Assembly (NCBI GenBank): GCA_030151105.1
Contig: JASLEN010000442.1
Span: forward strand, 1 to 8,692
DNA from: Dysgonomonas sp.
GTDB taxonomy: Bacteria > Bacteroidota > Bacteroidia > Bacteroidales > Dysgonomonadaceae
Length of the DNA stretch: 8,692 nucleotides
Direction of reading: 5' to 3'
Below are positions 1 through 5,793 of the stretch, in pieces. Both the position numbers and the translations under genes were made by a program. The notes below the pieces were generated by a model. The model saw nothing but the letters and a program-made list of their open reading frames with translations. It ran no database searches and had not been told where the DNA came from. How positions within the stretch are numbered: the stretch's first letter is position 1; every line of letters starts with the position of its first letter.

Positions 1-274
1 TTTCTTTTTGCCACTTTTCTGCATACCGTTTAAAACGTTCTGCTTTCAAAGCATCCACATCGGAACATGCAACAACCTGCACCCCTGGACACTTAGAGAA
101 CGACATAAAATCTGATAATCCTTGTCTTCCTACTCCTATAAAACCTAAATTGATTCTATCGCTAGGAGCTACTTTTACACCATTACGTGTCCAACTAGGA
201 AGGATAGTTAAGCCTGTGAGTCCAAGAGCCGATAGTTTAATAAAATCTCTTCTCTTGATTTGTTTTTCTGCCAT
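1..274 (-). CDS. Gfo/Idh/MocA family oxidoreductase, Tat-exported, 3' part missing (runs off left edge)
   Basis: This reading frame starts at the ATG at 274-272 and stays open to base 1, giving 91 visible residues. The N-terminus has a twin-arginine export motif (KRRDFIK, residues 8-14) followed by a hydrophobic stretch (LSALGLTGLTILPSW), so the protein is probably exported folded with its cofactor. A Rossmann-fold nucleotide-binding motif follows (INLGFIGVGRQG, then VVACSDVD, with the acidic residue at the end of beta-2), as in NAD(P)-dependent Gfo/Idh/MocA sugar dehydrogenases. Tat-exported members are common in Bacteroidota and usually act on sugars or sugar derivatives in the periplasm. 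The substrate cannot be told because the C-terminal substrate domain is outside the window. The family call is firm. The start is favoured because it places the RR motif close to the N-terminus. Confidence 0.88.
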   Translation of the reverse strand, partial: MAEKQIKRRDFIKLSALGLTGLTILPSWTRNGVKVAPSDRINLGFIGVGRQGLSDFMSFSKCPGVQVVACSDVDALKAERFKRYAEKWQKE

Positions 275-422
275 ATGATATATTTAAATCTGTTAACAAT
301 TGAAGATTCGCAAATCCCCATATATAAATTGATAGTATAGAATTCGGTGTGTTAACTCCTTAGCAAGAGCGTGTTTTCACTATAGTACAAGATAATATAA
401 TTTTATCATATAGCAATCTTAT

Positions 423-444
423 TTCTGCATTGGTTCGAGCAGAA
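423..444. repeat. Short inverted repeat between the MarR gene and the oxidoreductase gene
   Basis: TTCTGC (423-428) and GCAGAA (439-444) are perfect 6-bp arms with a 10-nt centre. The repeat lies in the 256-nt gap 275-530, which holds no gene and must contain the promoter of the oxidoreductase at 1-274, assuming that gene is not read through from marR. I found no perfect TAnnTTTG box here on the minus strand. The repeat could be a regulator site or a weak hairpin, and may be chance in AT-rich DNA. Confidence 0.25.
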
Positions 445-530
445 TTTACATTACCCCAAAAGAATGACTTAGAGAGAAAGTATAGAGGGAAAAGTAAAAT
501 ATTGCATCTAAACTAGCCTAAGGAAGCCTT

Positions 531-890
531 CTAATCTGCCAGATTGGTGATTTGCTCTACCAATCTCGAAAAGTTGATTCGCTGATTTAAAATTTCTTTC
601 AGTTTCTCACTTCCAGCATAGCTCAACGTAAATAGCATGTGACGCTTATCTTTCACTCCCACTTTGCGAACAATAAAACCTTTCCGTTCTATATCCGCTA
701 GAATACGAGATACTCGAGACTTAGACAATCCTACATGGTCATACAACTCGTTAGCAGCCTTAGGCTCACCACCCTGCAATGCTGACAAGATTATAGCCTC
801 ATTGATAGTTAAATCATTTGCTTCGGCATATTGCTTTTCAAAAGCATAGAGAGCCTTATATATATCTTTAAGTTTTATGATTGATTCCAT
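531..890 (-). CDS. MarR-family winged helix-turn-helix transcriptional regulator
   Basis: This 119-residue protein is a small DNA-binding regulator of the MarR family, which bind palindromic operators as dimers and are often released by small ligands or oxidants. Residues about 26-92 form the winged HTH. The helix before the turn is around KAANELYDHVG, the recognition helix is LSKSRVSRILADIERKG (55-71), and the wing carries the family signature D-x-R (DKRHMLFTLSYAG, D81 and R83). The C-terminal dimerisation helix is short, so the protein is smaller than the usual 140-150 residues, but there is no frameshift sign. It has no cysteine, so a thiol-based redox switch is unlikely. The start codon is ATG at 890-888. 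The gene is monocistronic or read towards the oxidoreductase at 1-274, about 256 nt away. An imperfect palindrome 18-50 nt upstream suggests autoregulation (inference). The ligand is unknown. Confidence 0.87.
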   Translation of the reverse strand: MESIIKLKDIYKALYAFEKQYAEANDLTINEAIILSALQGGEPKAANELYDHVGLSKSRVSRILADIERKGFIVRKVGVKDKRHMLFTLSYAGSEKLKEILNQRINFSRLVEQITNLAD

Positions 891-907
891 GTGAGATTTG
901 TTTTGTA

Positions 908-940
908 TTAGAAACTATTCATAAAGTAAAATATTTCTAA
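908..940. promoter_or_regulatory. Candidate MarR operator (imperfect palindrome upstream of the marR-like gene)
   Basis: TTAGAAA (908-914) pairs with TTTCTAA (934-940). After one unpaired C at 915, TATT (916-919) pairs with AATA (930-933). The two arms total 11 bp around a 10-nt centre. The element ends 18 nt before the ATG of the MarR-type gene, where an autorepressor would sit. What is seen is the symmetry and its position; operator function is inferred. Confidence 0.4.
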
Positions 941-972
941 GAATGAATGCAAGTTTTTGATACAGAAAAACT

Positions 973-1022
973 AAAAAAAAGAATTCTCCCCAACCGTTTA
1001 TCACAATTGAAGAGAATTCTTT
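973..1022 (-). terminator. Rho-independent terminator of the transthyretin-like operon
   Basis: On the minus strand GAGAATTCTTT and its partner form an 11-bp perfect stem (1022-1012 with 988-978). The loop is 23 nt, and the transcript then has eight Ts (complement of 973-980). It lies 25 nt past the stop codon of the gene at 1047-1454. The loop is longer than usual, but the stem and T-run together make termination likely. Confidence 0.75.
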
Positions 1023-1046
1023 CTTGTTTATCATTACAGATCTACC

Positions 1047-1454
1047 TCATCGACCCTTATAAGTGCCATAACCCAAAGGGGCAACTGTTATAGGAATGTG
1101 ATAGTGAGAATCCTCACCCAACTCCATCACCACCTCTATATATGGAAATACACTTTTTATATCATATTTCTCCTCACAATACTCTCTAGAGAAGAATTTT
1201 AGTTTGTAATTTCCTTTATGCTCTTGCGTATTTTTTAGAAAATCGTTGACACGACCATCATGATCTGAGATTCGTTCATCAATCAATATCCATTCATCTG
1301 TATCACCCTCTTGAAAGAGCTGAACCTTCATCCCTTCCCCAGGTATTCCCGCATAATTATCGAGAACATGGGTAGAGAGTTTATATTCTTTCTGATTTTG
1401 AGCATAAGATACACTCAAAACAAATAGCGAAATTATTAGCGTTATTAGTCTCAT
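1047..1454 (-). CDS. uraH: Exported 5-hydroxyisourate hydrolase (transthyretin-like protein)
   Basis: This 135-residue protein belongs to the HIUase/transthyretin-like family, which hydrolyses 5-hydroxyisourate to OHCU in the oxidation of urate to allantoin. A signal peptide (residues 1-18, cleavage near SYA|QN) implies a periplasmic location. The mature part matches the family end to end: LSTHVLD (catalytic His29), DHDGR (Arg68), HYHIPI (His119, the residue before IP) and the C-terminal GYGTYKGR. These correspond to the His, Arg and His of characterised HIUases. The hallmark C-terminal YRGS is changed to YKGR, so the usual final Ser is Arg135. It is the second gene of a pair, 12 nt downstream of its paralogue at 1467-1898, and ends before a terminator. 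No urate oxidase or OHCU decarboxylase is visible, so a role in urate breakdown is plausible but not supported by context. Confidence 0.85.
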   Translation of the reverse strand: MRLITLIISLFVLSVSYAQNQKEYKLSTHVLDNYAGIPGEGMKVQLFQEGDTDEWILIDERISDHDGRVNDFLKNTQEHKGNYKLKFFSREYCEEKYDIKSVFPYIEVVMELGEDSHYHIPITVAPLGYGTYKGR

Positions 1455-1466
1455 GTTACTTTTTAC

Positions 1467-1898
1467 TTAATTGTTGTTTTTCTTAGGAGTTGTATATCCA
1501 TTGCCTCTATATGCGGAATATCCGAATGGTGTTACCACAATTGGGAATGAATAGTCTTCATCAGTAGTAATATTTACATTCACCTCGATGAATGGAAAGA
1601 TACTTTCAATACCTTGCTTCTTGAAATAATCGTGCGTGTAGTAAGTAATTTTGTAAATTCCTCGATTGTCTTGACCTTCTTTTCGTTCCAAGAAACGTTC
1701 TGAAGATCCAGTAATTACCTCTGATACAAAATTCCACGATTGGGTTGCTTCATCATACTTCTTAAGCGTTGTTCTGATTCCAGCAGTCGATTTCCCCGTT
1801 GCGCTATCTATAATGCCAGCTGACAGTTGATATTTGCTTGTCTGAGCAGACAAGGATACAGCAGCAAGGAGGAAAACCATTGTTAAGATTTTCTTCAT
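1467..1898 (-). CDS. Transthyretin-like paralogue lacking the HIUase catalytic histidines
   Basis: This 143-residue exported protein has a signal peptide at 1-18 with cleavage near LSA|QT. It aligns over its whole length with the downstream HIUase: YQLSAGIID against YKLSTHVLD, IESIFPFIEV against IKSVFPYIEV, and PFGYSAYRG against PLGYGTYKG. The transthyretin-type beta-sandwich fold is therefore expected. The catalytic His is Gly28 and the second His is Ser117 (DYSFPIVV instead of HYHIPITV). Only the Arg (Arg68, in SSERF) is kept. The C-terminal motif is YRGN, followed by a ten-residue tail, where HIUases end at YRGS. Hydrolase activity is unlikely; a binding role, or forming mixed tetramers with the active partner, is possible (inference). 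It is the first gene of the pair, 12 nt ahead of the next start, with a TATATTTG box 43 nt upstream of its ATG. Confidence 0.82.
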   Translation of the reverse strand: MKKILTMVFLLAAVSLSAQTSKYQLSAGIIDSATGKSTAGIRTTLKKYDEATQSWNFVSEVITGSSERFLERKEGQDNRGIYKITYYTHDYFKKQGIESIFPFIEVNVNITTDEDYSFPIVVTPFGYSAYRGNGYTTPKKNNN

Positions 1899-1940
1899 GT
1901 TAAATAAGTGTTTCTGTTTTTAAACTTATGTAGTTCGCAA

Positions 1941-1948
1941 CAAATATA
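1941..1948 (-). promoter_or_regulatory. Bacteroidota -7 box for the transthyretin-like pair
   Basis: On the minus strand this reads TATATTTG, a perfect match to the Bacteroidota -7 consensus TAnnTTTG, 43 nt before the start codon at 1898. I do not see a good -33 TTG at the expected spacing, so the promoter may need an activator or be weak. Confidence 0.5.
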
Positions 1949-1989
1949 AGAAAAGGAGAAACGAATGGAGAATGATAAACATTGAAAAA

Positions 1990-2017
1990 TGTTAAATCAA
2001 GTGATCTGGATTTAACA
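1990..2017. repeat. 9-bp inverted repeat upstream of the transthyretin-like pair
   Basis: TGTTAAATC (1990-1998) and GATTTAACA (2009-2017) are perfect 9-bp arms with a 10-nt spacer. The element is about 41-69 nt upstream of the -7 box at 1941-1948, where an activator would bind. No T-run follows on either strand, and the tRNA already has its own terminator at 2054-2087, so a regulatory site is more likely than a terminator. A further short hairpin, AACATT/AATGTT (1978-1983 and 1988-1993), overlaps its left edge. Confidence 0.4.
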
Positions 2018-2053
2018 ACTGATGTAGAGAAATAGATCAAAGTTGATGAGAAT

Positions 2054-2087
2054 AAAAAAAGGATTACCTTAAAACAAAGTAATCCTT
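2054..2087 (-). terminator. Rho-independent terminator of tRNA-Ser
   Basis: On the minus strand a 9-bp perfect stem (AAGGATTAC, 2087-2079, with GTAATCCTT, 2067-2059) encloses an 11-nt loop. The transcript then runs into seven Ts (complement of 2054-2060). It starts 16 nt after the tRNA 3' end. Confidence 0.85.
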
Positions 2088-2102
2088 CTAGCTGAGTGTT
2101 TG

Positions 2103-2189
2103 CGGAGGCGGCGAGATTCGAACTCGCGGAACAGTTACCCGTTCGTCAGTTTAGCAAACTGGTGGTTTCAGCCACTCACCCACACCTCC
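2103..2189 (-). tRNA. tRNA-Ser(GCU)
   Basis: The 87-nt sequence folds as a class II tRNA. The acceptor stem GGAGGTG pairs with CGCCTCC (one T-G wobble), and the discriminator is G73, as expected for serine. The D stem is GGT/ACC. The anticodon loop TTGCTAA has the anticodon GCT at 2155-2153, reading AGC and AGU. A long variable arm (GAACGG-GTAA-CTGTTC, six pairs) is typical of tRNA-Ser. The T arm is GCGAG-TTCGAAT-CTCGC. The outermost anticodon-stem pair is C-A, a small irregularity. The CCA end is not fully encoded (CAA follows G73), so CCA must be added. It has its own promoter and terminator. Confidence 0.96.
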
Positions 2190-2234
2190 ATTTGCACCTC
2201 GTTTAGCAGCATTGTGCTAAATTGCGATGCAAAT
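2190..2234. repeat. Nested inverted repeat in the leader of tRNA-Ser
   Basis: Two 7-bp inverted repeats are nested. The outer is ATTTGCA (2190-2196) with TGCAAAT (2228-2234). The inner is TTTAGCA (2202-2208) with TGCTAAA (2215-2221), closing a 6-nt loop. The element begins at the base just before the tRNA 5' end and overlaps the -7 box at 2230-2237. The inner hairpin would lie in the 5' leader of the pre-tRNA, while the outer one could only form as DNA or if transcription starts further upstream. Confidence 0.5.
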
Positions 2235-2260
2235 ATAGTTCTTTGTAGATAACAAAGCAA
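2230..2260 (-). promoter_or_regulatory. Promoter of tRNA-Ser
   Basis: The minus strand has TTG (2260-2258), a 20-nt spacer and TATATTTG (2237-2230), matching both the -33 and the -7 (TAnnTTTG) elements of Bacteroidota. Transcription would start a few bases past 2230, giving a leader of roughly 35 nt. This is the best-formed promoter in the window, as expected for a stable RNA. Confidence 0.6.
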
Positions 2261-2336
2261 GAGATATCAAAAAATTCATCCTCTTTTTTCTCAAATCATG
2301 ACTAGAAGCCATCTATGCGAGATGTAAGAGTGAAAA

Positions 2337-2612
2337 TTAAAACTCGAATCGCTCCAGTTTCAATTTACAAAGTGTTTGCAGTTGACCCACAATAGTTGTA
2401 GAATGTTCAGTCTTGCTATGTGCATCCAATGCTGCTGCATCTTTCCAAGTTTCGCAAAACATCAACACCTCAGGGCGGGTAGCACTCTCGAAAATATCGT
2501 AAGCAATACATCCTTCTTCTTTTGTCGATTTTGCAACTAACTCCTTTGCCAAAGCCAACACTTCAGCACGCTTTGCTGTATCTACTTCTATAAATGCGTT
2601 TAATCTTATCAT
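2337..2612 (-). CDS. ABM-domain (YgiN-like) putative quinol monooxygenase
   Basis: This 91-residue protein is a single antibiotic-biosynthesis-monooxygenase (ABM) domain, a small ferredoxin-like fold that works as a dimer. Typical features are the N-terminal strand (IRLNAFIEVD), a helix (RAEVLALAKELVAKS), EEGCIAYDIFES at the turn into the second strand, the strand VLMFCETWKD and the helix AALDAHSKTEH. YgiN-type members oxidise quinols without a metal or flavin cofactor, while others are of unknown role. No signal peptide is seen, so it is cytoplasmic. It lies 57 nt downstream of asd on the same strand with no TAnnTTTG box or terminator in between, so it is probably co-transcribed. That linkage does not reveal a shared pathway. 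The substrate is not predictable. No strong terminator is visible downstream (2281-2336); only a 5-bp hairpin, CATCT/AGATG at 2310-2324, without a T-run. Confidence 0.82.
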   Translation of the reverse strand: MIRLNAFIEVDTAKRAEVLALAKELVAKSTKEEGCIAYDIFESATRPEVLMFCETWKDAAALDAHSKTEHSTTIVGQLQTLCKLKLERFEF

Positions 2613-2669
2613 CTCTGTCTTTTTATTATAGTTCTATTATACACATCTTATACTGATATTATACGGTTC

Positions 2670-3680
2670 TTATATTGCTTTCTCTTTAATCAGGTATTCA
2701 GCAATTTGAACAGCATTCAATGCAGCTCCTTTTTTGATTTGGTCGGCTACTACCCAAAACGAAAGTCCATTAGGATTAGAAATATCTTTTCTAACACGCC
2801 CTACATACACCTCATCCTTGCCCGAAATGAAAAGTGGCATTGGATATTCTTTCTCTTCTGGCTTGTCTTGCAAGATGATTCCTTCTGCCGTTGCAAATGC
2901 TTTTTGAGCATCTTCTACCGAAACAGGCTTTTCTGTCTCCACCCAAATCACCTCTGAGTGAGCACGCAACACAGGCACACGCACACAAGTTGCACTCACT
3001 TCAATATCTGAATGCATTATTTTACGAGTCTCATTATACATCTTCATTTCCTCTTTTGTGTAGCCATTTTCAGTAAAGCTATCTACTTGAGGAATTAAGT
3101 TGTATGCTAATTGGTAAGCAAATTTTTCAACTGTCGCCTCATCTTTGTTCACCAACTGTTTGAACTGCTCCACAAGCTCTTCCATTCCCGCAGCACCAGC
3201 TCCAGAAGCCGACTGATAGGTTGCCACGTGTACTTTTTTGATGTGCGAAAGTTGTTCGATAGCTTTCAGAGCTACCACCATCTGAATGGTTGTACAGTTG
3301 GGATTAGCAATAATTCCTCGTGGACGTACTTTGCCATCTTCTCCATTCACCTCTGGTACAACTAAAGGCACATCAGCATCCATACGGAAAGCTGATGAAT
3401 TGTCTATCATCACTGCACCATGTTTGGTAATGGTGTCAGCAAACTCGATAGATGTGCTACCTCCTGCCGAAGTGAAAGCTATATCTATATTCTTGAAATC
3501 GTCGTTGTGCTTCAGTTCCTTTACAGTATAGTCTTTTCCTCTAAACTTATACACCTTGCCCGCACTACGTGCCGAACCAAAGATTGTGAACTCACTAATT
3601 GGGAAATCTTTTCTTTCCTCCAAAATGCTCAAGAACTCTTGTCCTACAGCACCACTTACACCAACAATTGCAATTCTCAT
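2670..3680 (-). CDS. asd: Aspartate-semialdehyde dehydrogenase
   Basis: This 336-residue enzyme reduces aspartyl phosphate to aspartate semialdehyde with NADPH, the branch-point step to diaminopimelate, lysine, threonine and methionine. The N-terminal dinucleotide-binding loop is VGVSGAVGQEF (residues 6-16), followed by FTSAGGSTS. The catalytic cysteine is Cys129 in NPNCTTIQM. The dimerisation and substrate domain begins with SGAGAAGMEEL, includes NETRKI (Arg219), and places the proton-relay His241 in RVPVLRAHSEV. All the expected residues and the full length are present, so it should be active in the cytoplasm. The start is ATG at 3680-3678, directly at the GxxGxxG domain. A TATATTTG box lies 46 nt upstream in the gap shared with trhO. 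The ABM-domain gene follows after 57 nt. Confidence 0.96.
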   Translation of the reverse strand: MRIAIVGVSGAVGQEFLSILEERKDFPISEFTIFGSARSAGKVYKFRGKDYTVKELKHNDDFKNIDIAFTSAGGSTSIEFADTITKHGAVMIDNSSAFRMDADVPLVVPEVNGEDGKVRPRGIIANPNCTTIQMVVALKAIEQLSHIKKVHVATYQSASGAGAAGMEELVEQFKQLVNKDEATVEKFAYQLAYNLIPQVDSFTENGYTKEEMKMYNETRKIMHSDIEVSATCVRVPVLRAHSEVIWVETEKPVSVEDAQKAFATAEGIILQDKPEEKEYPMPLFISGKDEVYVGRVRKDISNPNGLSFWVVADQIKKGAALNAVQIAEYLIKEKAI

Positions 3681-3726
3681 TTTTCTAAATCTTAATATAA
3701 TAGGTTCATAGTATATTGAACTTACG

Positions 3727-3734
3727 CAAATATA
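3727..3734 (-). promoter_or_regulatory. Bacteroidota -7 box of asd
   Basis: On the minus strand this reads TATATTTG, a perfect TAnnTTTG match 46 nt ahead of the asd ATG. No clear -33 TTG is present at the usual spacing. It lies in the 228-nt divergent gap (3681-3908) between asd and trhO, which otherwise shows only AT-rich sequence. Confidence 0.45.
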
Positions 3735-3871
3735 ATGATTTTGTAGTTATTATGACTATTTGACTGCTATTCTTCATTATTACTCACAATTTTAACTCTA
3801 AATGCACCATCCTATTTATAAGCAATCAATACTATCTATCATCTTTAAATCATTATCTCCCAAGTCTGTTG

Positions 3872-3879
3872 TAATTTTG
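3872..3879 (+). promoter_or_regulatory. Bacteroidota -7 box of trhO
   Basis: TAATTTTG fits TAnnTTTG exactly and ends 29 nt before the ATG at 3909, giving a short leader. No clear -33 TTG is present at the usual spacing. Confidence 0.45.
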
Positions 3880-3908
3880 CCTCATAATTTACATCAATTC
3901 TAAATAAG

Positions 3909-4946
3909 ATGAAACTATATAACACACTCAGCAACGAAGAACGTGCTCAACTAATAACTGAGCAAGGAACTGAGTATATCACTCTTTCGTTCTACACCTA
4001 TGCACATCTAACTGACCCGCAACAAACAAGAGACGAACTATTTGTAGGATGGAATGCCCTGAATATTTTGGGACGAATCTATATTGCTAAAGAGGGCATC
4101 AATGCGCAAATGATGGTTCCAAAAGGAAACTATGACAAGTTTTTAGCTTTCAACAATCAATATGCCTTTCTACAAAATCTGAGAATGAATGTTGCAGTGG
4201 AACATGATAACTTTGCATTCTTGAAACTGAAAGTGAAGGTGAGAGACAAAATTGTTTCGGATGGATTGAATGATGACACTTTTGATGTTACAGCAATAGG
4301 TACACACCTAAGAGCAAAGGATTTCAACTCGATGCTAGAAGATCCTAACACGGTGGTGGTAGATATGCGCAATCACTACGAAAGCGAGATTGGCTATTTT
4401 GAGGGAGCTATCAAACCCGATGTAGATAATTTCAGAGAATCGTTGCCCATCATTCACGAGATGCTTGCCGAACATAAGGAAGACAAAAATCTACTGATGT
4501 ATTGCACAGGGGGTATTCGCTGCGAAAAAGCGAGTGCATACTTCAAGCACAAGGGCTTCAAGAATGTGTATCAACTAGAGGGTGGTATTATTGAATATAC
4601 TCGTCAGCTAAAAGCAGAGAACTTGGAGTCTAAATTCATTGGAAAGAACTTTGTATTCGACAATCGTTTAGGAGAGCGCATCACCGACGATATAGTTGCC
4701 AACTGCCATCAATGCGGCAAACCTTGCGACACGCATACCAATTGTGCCAACGATGCTTGTCACCTCCTATTTATTCAATGTGAGGAGTGTACTGCTAAGA
4801 TGAATCATTGCTGTTCTACAACTTGTCAAGATGTAATCAAACTGCCCGAAGAGGAGCAAAAACTATTGCGCAAGGGTGTTCACAAAGGGGCGCAAGTGTT
4901 TAAGAAAGGAAGATTTGAACAGTTAACTGCTAATAACAATCAATAA
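3909..4946 (+). CDS. trhO: tRNA uridine(34) hydroxylase TrhO, rhodanese family
   Basis: This 345-residue protein is a member of the UPF0176/YceA family, now known as TrhO. It hydroxylates wobble uridine 34 of tRNAs to 5-hydroxyuridine in an oxygen-dependent reaction, the first step to cmo5U/mcmo5U-type modifications. Residues about 20-115 form the N-terminal domain, including GRIYIAKEGINAQM. The rhodanese domain follows at about 128-240 (DPNTVVVDMRNHYE). Its active-site loop is CTGGIRCEK, with Cys199 as the likely catalytic thiol and Cys205 in the +6 position. A cysteine-rich segment closes the protein, with ten Cys between 266 and 306 (NCHQCGKPC, CANDAC, QCEEC, HCCSTTC) and probable metal binding. 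Length and motifs are complete. It is a cytoplasmic single-gene unit, with a TAnnTTTG box upstream and a strong terminator downstream. Confidence 0.94.
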   Translation: MKLYNTLSNEERAQLITEQGTEYITLSFYTYAHLTDPQQTRDELFVGWNALNILGRIYIAKEGINAQMMVPKGNYDKFLAFNNQYAFLQNLRMNVAVEHDNFAFLKLKVKVRDKIVSDGLNDDTFDVTAIGTHLRAKDFNSMLEDPNTVVVDMRNHYESEIGYFEGAIKPDVDNFRESLPIIHEMLAEHKEDKNLLMYCTGGIRCEKASAYFKHKGFKNVYQLEGGIIEYTRQLKAENLESKFIGKNFVFDNRLGERITDDIVANCHQCGKPCDTHTNCANDACHLLFIQCEECTAKMNHCCSTTCQDVIKLPEEEQKLLRKGVHKGAQVFKKGRFEQLTANNNQ

Positions 4947-4973
4947 AGATTATAGAAATAGCAGTTGAATAAT

Positions 4974-5006
4974 AAAAAGCGTCTAGATTATATCTAAACG
5001 CTTTTT
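4974..5006. terminator. Bidirectional terminator between trhO and the esterase gene
   Basis: AAAAAGCGT (4974-4982) pairs with ACGCTTTTT (4998-5006). After one C-A mismatch five more pairs follow (4984-4988 with 4992-4996), closing a 3-nt loop. U-rich tails form on both strands, so it can end both trhO (+, stop at 4946) and the convergent esterase gene (-, stop at 5012). Confidence 0.9.
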
Positions 5007-5011
5007 CTATT

Positions 5012-5779
5012 TTACTTAGAATGGCTGAATAGCCAAGGCACAAGCTCTGGTTCTGCAAAGGCATTGTCCCAGCTGTTGTGGTTTACTCCTGGATACTCAG
5101 TATATTTGACCTCGCCACCTAAATCTTGCAATTGCTTGTAGATGGCTCTAGAATGTTCGACAGAGACAACAGAATCTGCCTCTCCATGAAATATCCAAAC
5201 TGGTGTATTCTTTGCAAACAAATACTGTTTCTCCAAACTAGCTCCTCCACAGATTGAGAAAGCCGCCGTAAATGTTTGAGGCATTCTCCAAAGTAATTCA
5301 TAGGTTCCCATTGAACCCATTGATAGTCCACCAACATACACTCGCTTAGTATCTACCTTGCCCGAAGAAGTCCAATTCTGAATAAGACTAACTAGTGTTG
5401 CCATTGCGGCAGTTGGCTTGTCAGTAATGCCAAAGCGCATTGTCATCTTATCTCCTATTTGATGTCTCTCCACATTTGACCAATAGTTATTGGTAGGGCA
5501 TTGCGGAACAATGACAATCGCTGGATTCTTTGATTGGAAATTATCAATCAAGAAATTCTTGCCATGCACTAACTGAGCCTCATTGTCGAGTCCTCTTTCA
5601 CCCGCTCCGTGAAGCAGTACGACCAAAGGATACGCCTTGCTTTCATCATAGTGGGTAGGGAACATTACTTTATAAGGTAAAGAAAATCCATCTACCATAT
5701 ACGACGCAGGTGTAAATTGCGAAAATGCAGAAAGCGAGATAGCAAGTAAGATTGCTAATGTAATTAAAGCCTTTTTCAT
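5012..5779 (-). CDS. Secreted alpha/beta-hydrolase, putative carbohydrate or phospholipase-type esterase
   Basis: This 255-residue protein has a signal peptide (residues 1-20, cleavage near FS|QF) and an alpha/beta-hydrolase fold. The catalytic triad is visible in order: Ser153 in the nucleophile elbow GLSMGSMG, Asp202 in FHGEADSVV and His234 in GVNHNSWDNAF. The oxyanion region is LLHGAGERG (55-63). The pattern fits the phospholipase/carboxylesterase and polysaccharide-esterase group (dienelactone-hydrolase or CE1-like), whose exported members in Bacteroidota often remove acyl groups from glycans. The mature enzyme has no domain beyond the hydrolase. It is 14 nt downstream of the GT80-like lipoprotein gene with no promoter or terminator between, so the two form a transcript and may act on the same glycan (inference). 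The substrate is unknown. Confidence 0.85.
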   Translation of the reverse strand: MKKALITLAILLAISLSAFSQFTPASYMVDGFSLPYKVMFPTHYDESKAYPLVVLLHGAGERGLDNEAQLVHGKNFLIDNFQSKNPAIVIVPQCPTNNYWSNVERHQIGDKMTMRFGITDKPTAAMATLVSLIQNWTSSGKVDTKRVYVGGLSMGSMGTYELLWRMPQTFTAAFSICGGASLEKQYLFAKNTPVWIFHGEADSVVSVEHSRAIYKQLQDLGGEVKYTEYPGVNHNSWDNAFAEPELVPWLFSHSK

Positions 5780-5793
5780 TTATTCTTAAAATT

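Noticed and set aside
513..530. AAGG/CCTT hairpin just after the MarR-type stop codon as a terminator
   Set aside because: There are only four pairs around a 3-nt loop and no T-run on the minus strand.
664..849. Plus-strand frame antisense to the MarR-type gene
   Set aside because: It overlaps the winged-HTH coding region completely and has no domain or promoter signal.
2150..2208. Duplicated octamer GTTTAGCA in tRNA-Ser and its leader as a phage attachment site or tRNA fragment repeat
   Set aside because: Eight bases are too few, the second copy is part of a hairpin, and no integrase or element boundary is in the window.
2706..3695. Several plus-strand open frames of 61-91 codons across this stretch
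   Set aside because: They lie antisense to asd, which has complete catalytic motifs, and their translations are low-complexity, rich in Cys, Phe and Ser, with no recognisable domain.
4157..4372. Minus-strand open frame of 71 codons inside trhO
   Set aside because: It is fully antisense to trhO and matches no family; its composition is that expected of a shadow frame.
5119..5337. Minus-strand frame of 72 codons inside the esterase gene
   Set aside because: It is an out-of-frame reading of the esterase, whose own frame carries the nucleophile elbow and Asp in this stretch.
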